From Mesostigma viride (Eukaryota; Streptophyta; Mesostigmatophyceae; Mesostigmatales; Mesostigmataceae), in NCBI GenBank assembly GCA_009746045.1, contig RPFO01000276.1:2618102-2682101 (forward strand): DNA of 64,000 nt. Direction: 5' to 3'. The position numbers were made by a program, and so were the translations under genes. The number at the start of each line of letters is the position of its first letter. Position 1 is the first letter of the stretch. The notes below the pieces were generated by a model. It saw nothing but the letters and a program-made list of their open reading frames with translations. It had not been told where the DNA came from and did not search any database. Shown here piece after piece: positions 53,481 through 62,026 of the stretch.

Positions 53481-54340
53481 ACTAGCTGAGCTGTGGACAT
53501 ACATGGCGATGCCATGGTAACCGGAGACGTCCGTCCTATAGTCAGCAAAATTGGTGCGAGAGGTCCCCAGTTCGATTCCGGTCGGATTCATTTGCAGATC
53601 GCGTTTTTCCGCGTTTTCCGCGGCCCGGTACTGAACGCAAATGGTTTTCACCTTTGCGGAGTGCCTGATCAAATACATGTAGTTATTGACGTCTTGACGG
53701 ATATTGACGTCTTGGGGTGACTTCCACTATATCTTCTTTGGGGAATTCAGAGATCCCGGTCCCCCAACATGGACATGAGACTAATTAAAATCAATTAATC
53801 AATGTCATGAATAGAGCGCGTTCATGACGTTCAGTCATGAACAGAGCCCTAACCTTAAACACATAAGAAAACAATTATGGCGGGCCATGTGACCAATGTA
53901 AGAAGCTTAGCCCCCAAACATATTGTTGTCTCACGTAATGAATCACTTGCTGATCAACAAATCGATGGTTATCTCATAGGCACAATGTACCTCTGACCAT
54001 CATTGCTGGCCCATGCATGCATGCACCAATGGCAGCCTACATGACACATACATCGCTTATTTGCCATGTAAAAAATGCGACAAAGTGTCCATATAGGTAC
54101 TCATAGATTAGCACAAATTCCTTAGCACGATGTGGACAACTTTACTTAACGGTGAAAGCCTGTCTCGCCCTTATTGCCTTGAGGGTTCCCGGCGATAGGT
54201 CCTGTCTGTTGGTCGACATTTTTCTTTTGCAGCTGGCCATCGTCGGTAGCTATGAATGATCTCGATGCTAGCAATTACGATGATGATACCCGAGGTAGTC
54301 TATACCTCGGATCGAGAGCTTCTTCTTGTATGGCAATGCC
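53481..54340. other. Unassigned AT-rich sequence
   Basis: No supported gene. GTTCGATTCC at about 53570 is a perfect match to a pol III B-box core, but no tRNA cloverleaf can be built around it. Confidence 0.3.
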
Positions 54341-54796
54341 GGCAGGGCGATGACGGTGACGGCCGTCACCGTCATCGCTCTCGACGGGCGTGATGGAAAG
54401 GACCTGTTTGATAGGCGGCAGCTATTTTTAATATAGGTCGTTTACTATTACTCCCAATAAAGAGTTATGAGGTTGGCCCTCGGCATGGCGATCACGGGGC
54501 GATGACGGGGCGATGACGGGGCGATGACGGGGCGTTGACGCGCGTGATGAATAGGATCTGTTTGATAGGCGGCGGCTATTGGTAATATAGTTTGTTGATT
54601 AAGAGAAGAGTTTAGATGTTGGCCCGTCGAGGGCGATGACGGTGACGGCGTCACCGTCATCGCCCTCGACGGGCGTCATGAATACGACCTTTTTTATATG
54701 CGGCGGCTATTGGTAATATAGGTCGTTGACTATTACTCCGAATAAAGAGTTAAGAGGTTGGCCCTCGGCATGGCGATCACGGGGCGATGACGGGCA
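54340..54796. repeat. Palindromic fold-back repeat cluster
   Basis: It contains a perfect 32-bp palindrome (54347-54378), four tandem GGGGCGATGAC units (about 54492-54535), and an inverted repeat with 25-bp arms and a 3-nt loop (54622-54646 and 54650-54674). A ~140-bp unit (CGTCACCGTCATCGC ... AATATAGGTCGTTGAC) recurs at about 54364, 54650 and 55790. No gene. Confidence 0.7.
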
Positions 54797-55780
54797 GTGT
54801 TTTTTTTAAGGTTTTCGTTACTAGTGGCGCTAGGCCACTTGTGGCGTTTCGAACTATGAAAACTTCAGTTTACTCGGCCAATGTGTGGCTTTAAGCCAAT
54901 TAAAATTGGGCTTGGCACGGCCACGTGTGGCGGGCTGGCTTTTTGGTGCAGCAAATGACCCTACCGGCAGCGGGGTCAGCGCGGCGCGGCGCCGTACTGG
55001 CATTCCAAGTTCAAAGTAGTTCAGAACAGTATGTTTAATTATCTTAAGTTCAAACTAGTAGAATTTATTAGAATCATTCACGCCTTAAGTTGGGTTCACG
55101 CCTGAAGTTGGGTTGACCAAAAACCTCGAACCCAACTTAAGGCGTGAATGCCTGTACACAAGGCGGGCGAGCGTCTCCGTCTCAGGCATCGGCGCCGGGC
55201 GTACTTGGTAAATTAACAACAACGATTACCACTACAGCCACTGCTTAACAAAACGATTACTGAAGTGCCGAAAGTCGAAACACATAGTCAATGCAATGCA
55301 GTACAGTACTGTATGGCTGGCGAGTGACTGGAACTGAGGCGCCAGCCGCCAGGCCGCCAGCCAGCTGAAGCCAGAAAATGCACACAAGCTGCAGTCTGCA
55401 CAGTGCACTCTGGTCTCTGGCAGCGGGCCACTTGCCACTTGGCACTTGGCCGGGCTCTACGTACATGCACTATGCAGTCAGTAAGTCAGTCAGTCATAGT
55501 AATACTCATAGTAGTTCTAGTACTAGGGAGGCTTGTGGCGGAACGCCGGCCGGAAGACCGGCTGACACCGCCAATTGTGGCGTAGCCAGTGTTTTTTTTA
55601 GTGGCGATACACCGCCAAATGTGGCGGTGTGGCACTTTTTTTGGCAAAATGTGGCGGTGCCACCCACTTGGACAGGGCACCCAAGAAGCCACAATTTGGC
55701 CGTGCTGTTCTACTTTGTAGTTTCGTTTCGCCACAGGGTGGCCGTGCCTGAAGTTCACTCTAGTACAGGCTACGCCCGGC
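54797..55780. other. Possible insertion between fold-back units, with a 23-bp-arm hairpin
   Basis: It lies between two copies of the fold-back unit. It contains a perfect inverted repeat (55075-55097 and 55128-55150, 30-nt loop) and several GTGGC-rich short repeats. The AGTGTTTTTTTTA motif occurs near both ends (54798 and 55588). No supported gene. Confidence 0.45.
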
Positions 55781-55954
55781 GTCACCGTCATCGCCCTCGA
55801 CGGGCGTCATGAATACGACCTGTTTGATATGCGGCGGCTATTGGTAATATAGGTCGTTGATTATGCCCGTCGGTATTTACATGTAGGGATAAAGAGGTGG
55901 GCCCTCGGGAATTACATCGGGCTGTACTAGGCCGGTATACCGTAGTTGTGTATC

Positions 55955-56475
55955 ACCACCCTCCTTCCCACGGCAGGACCCGCTGTTGTACTGGCGGCAG
56001 TTGTGTACCACCTGTACGGTATTTGTGTACCACCCCCCTCCTTCCCACGGCAGGTACGCAGCGCCCGGCTGTTGTCCTGGCTGCGGTTGTGTACCACCTG
56101 TACGGTATTTGTGTACCACCCCCCTCCTTCCCACGGCAGGTACGCAGCGCCCGGCTGTTGTCCTGGCTGCAGTTGTGTACCACCTGTACGGTATTTGTGT
56201 ACCACCCCCCTCCTTCCCACGGCAGGTACGCAGCGCCCGGCTGTTGTCCTGGCTGCGGTTGTGTACCACCTGTACGGTATTTGTGTACCACCCCCCTCCT
56301 TCCCACGGCAGGTACGCAGCGCCCGGCTGTTGTCCTGGCTGCAGTTGTGTACCACCTGTACGGTATTTGTGTACCACCCCCCTCCTTCCCACGGCAGGTA
56401 CGCAGCGCCCGGCTGTTGTCCTGGCTGCAGTTGTGTACCACCTGTACGGTATTTGTGTACCACCACCCTCCATGG
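55955..56475. repeat. 86-bp minisatellite, about six units
   Basis: Units start at about 55968 (77 bp, diverged), 56045, 56131, 56217, 56303 and 56389. Most of the variation is CTGCGG versus CTGCAG before TTGTGTACC, alternating in the middle units. It yields open frames on both strands because 86 is not a multiple of 3 and the unit lacks stops; these are not genes. Confidence 0.9.
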
Positions 56476-57465
56476 CCCATGCAGCCCGGCCCGGCATCGT
56501 GCCGTCGCCGACCCGACAACGTTTTCTCGAACAACACGAATTTGAATTTTAGGCACTGGAGCGGCTGGCACGCTAGCGGCACGACCAACGGAACAAGAGA
56601 ACCGAGAAACTGTGGCCGCCAGGAGGATAAAGGTTTCAAGGCGCATGCGTTTGAGGCTAGCCAGAACCGAATGCGAGGTTTTACTTTATCAAACCGATGT
56701 ATATCAATGTGGCCAGAATTCTTTTCCAGTTGCGGGGTCGTGTGTCGCCAATTTGTTGTTGGGCCGGGCACTTTAATCGTGATTGCAAGAAGTCAGTTCA
56801 CGACGCCGTTAGCGTGGCATTTATGTACAGCAATTCATCGTTCGGCTTCTTTATCCTATCGGCAACTCCTCACGACGTGTGAGCGTGAGTCGGTTGTCGT
56901 GTGAATGGACACTTTCTGGGAAAGTAAGTCACTAGAGTGCCAATTTCACCGATCGCAAAACATTTACCCAGTTTGGGCAGATAGACCTGGCTAAATACGA
57001 GGGCGAGCGGAAGTAATTGTTGATGCATAGCCATCTGCTTCCTGCGCTTTGTAATTGTAATGAGTTGTTCGCAAATCGGCGTCTCTAGCGGTTACTCCTC
57101 TGTGCACAGCTGGCTACCAAGAAGACTTCATTGGCAGCCGGACTGCGGATGCGCGTCGTTGGAATATTAGCAACGTTAACATGTTTGCTGCGTTTTTTGT
57201 GAAGCTTGTCTAGCCGACTGCATTTGGAGACTTGGCAAGGTTGCCTCCAATCGTTGAAGTCACAACCTGGGTGTCAATTCACGTTTACTAGCCACGGTCA
57301 TAGTAACATTCTAATGGCATTTGTCCCAGTTTCAACATGGGTTTTCACTCTGATCTGATGGAGTTAAGGGCCTAGCTCCGTGGTTTTGTGTCATTGTAGC
57401 AGTTTAGTCGCCTGCTAACGTAGTGAATCTTCCATCCCACCTCTCCCACCCCCACCCGCACTTCT

Positions 57466-57470
<5 letters not shown>
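56476..57470. other. Unassigned single-copy-looking sequence
   Basis: About 1 kb of mixed-composition sequence with only short ORFs and no recognised domain or repeat. Confidence 0.3.
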
Positions 57471-57564
<94 letters not shown>

Positions 57565-57740
57565 CTCCCCCCTCTCTCTCCCCCTCTCTTTCCCCCTCTC
57601 TCTCCCCCCTCTCTTTCCCCCTCTCTCTCCCCCTCTCTCTCCCCTCTCTCTCCCCCCTCTCTTTCCCCCTCTCTCTCCCCCCTCTCTCTCCCCTCTCTCT
57701 CCCCTCTCTCTCTCCTCTCTCTCCTCTCTCTCCTCTCTCT

Positions 57741-57811
<71 letters not shown>

Positions 57812-57820
57812 TCTCTCTCT
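57471..57820. repeat. (CT)n / polypyrimidine tract
   Basis: 350 bp of almost pure pyrimidine on the plus strand: about 90 bp of pure CT, then a TCTCTCCCCC/TTTCCCC mosaic, then CT again. The strand asymmetry could form triplex DNA. Confidence 0.95.
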
Positions 57821-58540
57821 CCCTTCCCACCCCCGCTCTCTTGTCCCTCCCGCACCCCTCCTCTCTCTTTCCCTTTCCCTTGGCTGTTGAGAAGGACTGG
57901 GGTGAAAAATCCAGACCGTTGGTGGCTGCCTTCAAGCAGGAAGTTTCAAGGATCAACAAGTTTTTGTGAGCTGTCTGATATGGTCACTGCTGCGACAAAG
58001 GTGAGTTATCTTGTTTTTCATGCAATTTTTTTGCTGTAGCTAGGTAAGCCGGCCGTTTTGTACTCCTCTTTCTTTTGCTCTCACGATTATTCTTGTTGTG
58101 GTTTATATGGTCCCGTTAAGTGGCATGCATTATCATTATCCACATTAGTGTGAGAAACCATCAGCAGTGTTGTAGCTTGCATCTACAACAACAGTTTTTG
58201 CTGCCGCCACCACTGCTATTACCAACATAAAGTCATTCTTGCTTTCTAAGCACTCTTTTTCCTCTTGGGCTGTTGGTTGGGATACCAGCCACCCTTGCAC
58301 GCATAAATTCCAGCACCGGGTGCATGTGAAAACACAACCAAGGCAAGAATGTCCCCCTCTCGCAATATCCCACCCACGCAACGCACCCAATGCAGCAAGA
58401 ATGGGACCACCTTGTTGCCATGAGCTCTAGCACCGTTGCCACCCTAGCTTTCTACTGTTCCCGTCCATCCTTATTTACACTGGCTGCTTTGCTTGCATTT
58501 CTGGCTCAGTGCCAGTTTGCACTTGCTAGCTTGCTAAGAC
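57821..58540. other. Unassigned sequence
   Basis: No gene supported. The stretch around 57940-58000 has GTGAGTTATC-like donor context but no coding partner. Confidence 0.3.
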
Positions 58541-58940
58541 AATAATGCAGCTTGCAAACGGCAAGGGCAAGCACCCGGGTAAGAGCAAAGGCAACCGCAC
58601 GAGCAAAGGAAAGGGAAACTGGAAGAGCAAGCACAAGGCCAAGGAAAGGACAAAGGCACTTGTGCTTGCCAAAAGGGCAGGCTCAAGGGAAATGACAAGG
58701 GCAAGGGCAGGGGCAGGCACAAGGGAAGCGGATAAGGGCAAGGGCAGGCGCAAGGGAAAGAGATTAGGACAAGTCAAGCACGAGGGAACGGACAAGGGCA
58801 AGGGCAGGCACAAGGGAAAAGATGAAGACAAGGGCAGGCACTAGGGAAAGGATGAGGGCAACGGCAAACACTGGGGATCAAAGGATAGGGGCAAGGGCAG
58901 ATGCTAGGGTAACAGTTAGGGCAAAGGCAGGCACAAGAGA
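58541..58940. repeat. Degenerate AAGGGCAAGGGCAGG-type minisatellite
   Basis: Imperfect tandem units of about 12-36 bp (GGGCAAGGGCAGGCACAAGGGAAAG). The 99-codon Lys/Gly/Arg-rich frame at 58545-58844 follows from the repeat and is not taken as a gene. Confidence 0.7.
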
Positions 58941-59184
58941 AGAATAAGGGGCCGTGAAGTAAGTGGAAATGCGGGTGGCGACATGGGGTTCGATCGGGCC
59001 TGCTGATGCAAATGCAGATTTCAACTGCAGTGACAAACACAAGCGTAGACATAGGCAACGACAAATTCCTTGCATGCGTGCCTTGCTCTTCACCGGCTGG
59101 CTCGTTTGCTAGTTGTCTAACAGTTTCTACCGATAAACATCACTTGCCATTGTAAGGTCTGCCTTGCTGCCGTGCTAGTGGGTA

Positions 59185-59410
59185 GCTGGGTGATCGTGCT
59201 TGTTCCTTGTCAAGGGAGGGATGCATGTGGAGTAGGTGGGTGGGTGTGCTTGTTCCTTGCCAAGGAAGGGATGCACAAAGGTTAGATAGGTGCACGTGCT
59301 TGTTTCTTGTCAAGGGAGGGACGCACAAAGGGTAGGTGGGGGCACATGGTTGTGCCTCGTCAAGGGCGGGATGCACGAAGGGTAGGTGGGGGCATGTGGT
59401 TGGTCCTTGT
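59185..59410. repeat. Minisatellite, ~55-60 bp units
   Basis: About four imperfect units of GTGCTTGTTCCTTGTCAAGG followed by GAGGGATGCACAAAGGGTAGGTGGG, diverging along the array. Confidence 0.75.
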
Positions 59411-59551
59411 CTTTTCACCGCCCAAGCGATGGCGATGTAGCATGCATTATACATTTATTCGTGCATTAAAAATCACTTTCCTTACAAGCGGCCTTAGCCG
59501 ACTCCATCTGCCGTTGCCATTTCTCCGTATTGCATTGTCCGGACACGGTTT

Positions 59552-59838
59552 TTGTGTCGCAGGTCTTCCCCCGTAAAGGCACAAGCTGCCTGCGCGCGGA
59601 ATTATGTGCAGACACCTCGGTTTCCAACACGACGGCTTCCCGCACATATCGAGCTCTGGATGTACAACATCTTCCCCCGGCGCACTTGCTCCCGGATGGA
59701 GCTTCTGTGCGGTGCCGACATCCCCGGAGCTGTCCTAAGCACCGCATGGAAACAGTATTTCAAGCCACGAAGAGAAGCCACGAATTTGATATTGACTTGA
59801 TATTGTCGTCAGAAGACTTGATATGCTATTTTCTGTGA
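59552..59838 (+). CDS. Exon-like ORF near the right end of the CACTA element
   Basis: 82 aa from 59552 in one frame, 103 aa from 59530 in another. The first reads more like a folded protein (HIELWMYNIFPRRTC ... AWKQYFKPRRE). A GTGTCGCAG acceptor-like site precedes it at 59560-59568. It could be the last exon of a transposon gene. The protein is not recognised. Confidence 0.3.
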
Positions 59839-60130
59839 AGGCGTTGGATTTTTGTGCATGACATGTAATCCTGCATTTAATAATGAAATTTTTTATGAAA
59901 TAGGAACTCGTCTTGCATGAGCCTTGCTGCAAATGCCATTCATTTTTTTTCCCCCGGGTAAATGGGTGTTAGGGGTTAGGTTGACCGAAATTATAAGTGA
60001 AATCAAAGTGAAATTCTGATAAGTGACATGCGTACTGCAATTCAGAACGACATAGCGACATGATTGTAGTACCGGTAGTGTACGCGAGAAGCATACGACG
60101 TCGTAACCTACGGGACCGAGTACCGGGATC

Positions 60131-60312
60131 GTAAATTACCAACTCGTAGATTACTACCTCGCAAATTACTACCTCGTACCTTACTACCTCGTAAATTACT
60201 ACCTCGTACATTACTACCTCGTACATTACTACCTCGTACATTACTACCTCGTAAATTACTACCTCGTAAATTACTACCTCGTAAATTACTACCTGGTAAA
60301 TTACTACGTCGG
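60131..60312 (-). repeat. Subterminal 16-bp tandem repeats of the CACTA element
   Basis: About 11 units of TAAATTACTACCTCG(T/C), directly inside the right terminal repeat region, with ACA/AAA/CCT variants. In CACTA elements such clustered subterminal repeats are where the element's DNA-binding protein attaches. Confidence 0.8.
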
Positions 60313-60399
60313 ATCTCATCTCGGATCTAGTTCGTAACTTACGCGACAGACTACGATGTAGTATCTAAACTGTAAGAGTAGTCTTGACGGTAAATTACC

Positions 60400-60455
60400 A
60401 CCTCGTAATTTACGCCTCGGATGCTTTTTACCACCCTCGGACGAAAAGTATAGTG
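60400..60455 (-). repeat. Right terminal inverted repeat of the CACTA element
   Basis: Perfect inverted match to 47939-47994, directly followed by the ATCC array. Confidence 0.9.
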
Positions 60456-60670
60456 ATCCATCCATCCATCCATCCATCCATCCATCCATCCATCCATCCA
60501 TCCATCCATCCATCCATCCATCCATCCATCCATCCATCCATCCATCCATCCATCCATCCATCCATCCATCCATCCATCCATCCATCCATCCATCCATCCA
60601 TCCATCCATCCATCCATCCATCCATCCATCCATCCATCCATCCATCCATCCATCCATCCATCCATCCATC
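60456..60670. repeat. (ATCC)n microsatellite, right flank of the CACTA element
   Basis: About 54 units, in register with the 46341-47938 array if one AT is counted as a target duplication. It is followed by ATCGGGGTTAATAATGCTCC. Confidence 0.97.
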
Positions 60671-60935
60671 GGGGTTAATAATGCTCCGTGACTCCCCAAC
60701 GGGAGCACGAGTCGAATTAATTTATTAATTAATTTGGCATGAAGGAGACTGGGGGTCTTTGCCCTTTCTCCTGTTGTGCACAGTGCACACACAGGGAGCA
60801 CTTCGGTGCTCCGTGACTCCCCAACGGGATCGAGCACGTGTTTTAATTAATTAATTAATTAATTAATTAATTAATTAATTAGACTCGTGCTCCCGTTGGG
60901 GAGTCACGGAGCATTAACCCCTAAACCGTGCTGAC
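60668..60935. repeat. Cluster of half-LINE 3' ends sharing an (AATT)n tail
   Basis: There are two plus-strand type 2 3' ends (hairpins near 60690 and 60815). An (AATT)n run (60842-60882) follows. On its far side lies an inverted terminal hairpin (60883-60915). The pair forms a large palindrome through the AATT tract. Confidence 0.65.
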
Positions 60936-61779
60936 TGATATTTGCAGCGGACAGTACCAACTGACCGCTACAAATAGCGGACAGTTGGTGAGTGAGAATA
61001 ACGCGAATGCCAGTAGGTATGTCCGTCATATTTTTAGCCAGGCGTCTTCAGCTAGATGTGTACTGCGTCCCGTACCTAAACATGTATCACTATATTCTGA
61101 CAAGTACACAGGGACTAATTATTGACCCAAGTGCAAGGGGTACCCTTTTCAATGGGACGAAAACGTGAATGTAAAATATTGACGTACGTCCGTGCAGATT
61201 TGCGGCCATGGCGGTGCAGAAAACTGACTGGTGCAGGAGCATTCATGCACGGACTCGTTCCAAATTTTGTAGGCACACTTTATACGTCATAAAGATGCTA
61301 TAGACCTAGTTGCGCAACCTCTAACGAGGCGCGCAATCATCTCGGGCTGGTTTTTATTGCGTCAACACGCGTTTACTACTACTACGGGGCTGCCGATGAA
61401 GCTAGCACTTGGTATTTGCCGTTTTATCATCGAATATTTCGCAAAGATTAACTTTATTATGATGTATATCGCATAGTTCATCAGCGCTGTGGGCCAGAAT
61501 AGCCTCGGGGCATCGTTTCTGTCATGAGCTTGCTACCTGTCAGCCAGCCTTTTTTGCTGTAGTTGGACCTGGCGCAGTTTGCAGTCCCTGCCGCTGCCGT
61601 GAAGGAGGTAAAGTGGTTTTATCGCTCGGTAAGTAATCCCGGACTTATTATTAAGGTTTCGTGGTGTTAAAGTTCCCTCCTTACTACTTTTATGTAATGG
61701 TTTGTCGTGGTGGCTGCGTACAACCATTTCGCCCAGTTTATCATCCGTTTTGTTCATGGTTAGCTGCGTCTTCATCCTA
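60936..61779. other. Unassigned sequence
   Basis: Short inverted motifs (AGCGGACAGT near 60947 and 60976), no supported gene. It separates two half-LINE clusters. Confidence 0.3.
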
Positions 61780-62022
61780 TATTAATTAATTAATTAAACT
61801 CGTGCTCCCGTTGGGGAGTCACGGAGCACCGAAGTGCTTTTAATCCCTGTGTGTGCACTACAGGAGAAAGGGCAGAGACCCCCAGTCTCCTTCATGCCAA
61901 AGGCATGCCACAGCTGCAATCGGGCGCGGCTAGCTAAAAGGACAGGCTAACGATCCGGCAAACTGTGGGTGCAATAAGACCCATGTGAGCATATCATAGC
62001 AAGGAGCGTGGGCAGGTGGTCA
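61780..62022 (-). mobile_element. 5'-truncated half-LINE 3' end (type 2), minus strand
   Basis: (ATTA)n tail at 61780-61796, then the inverted terminal hairpin and type 2 3' UTR. Its truncated 5' side lies directly at the tail of the full-length copy at 62027. Confidence 0.8.
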
Positions 62023-62026
62023 TCCT

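Larger units (their letters stand above)
47939..60455. mobile_element. CACTA-type (EnSpm) DNA transposon, 12.5 kb, inside an ATCC array
   Basis: The ends are perfect 56-bp inverted repeats (47939-47994 and 60400-60455) beginning CACTATACTTTTCG. Both ends abut ATCC repeats in the same orientation. A 2-bp duplication (AT) keeps the ATCC register across the insertion. Repeated TAAATTAC-type motifs lie inside both ends, typical of subterminal binding sites in CACTA elements. No clear transposase is seen. Many later insertions lie inside. It may be a non-autonomous or decayed copy. Confidence 0.8.

Noticed and set aside
53540-53600. tRNA or SINE-like segment with a GTTCGATTCC box
   Set aside because: The B-box core matches, but the T-stem does not pair and no D or anticodon arm can be placed.
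55955-56475. Regular repeats that might be a CRISPR array
   Set aside because: The whole 86-bp unit repeats with no variable spacers, and the setting is eukaryotic.
55877-56904. Overlapping ORFs of 190-335 codons on both strands
   Set aside because: Produced by the 86-bp minisatellite read in several phases; all frames repeat the same peptides.
57372-57959. Arg/Glu-repeat and Ser/Leu-repeat ORFs
   Set aside because: Translation of the CT/GA microsatellite; no unique coding sequence.
58545-58844. Lys/Gly/Arg-rich 99-codon ORF
   Set aside because: The frame follows from a degenerate AAGGGCAAGGGC minisatellite that continues past the stop.
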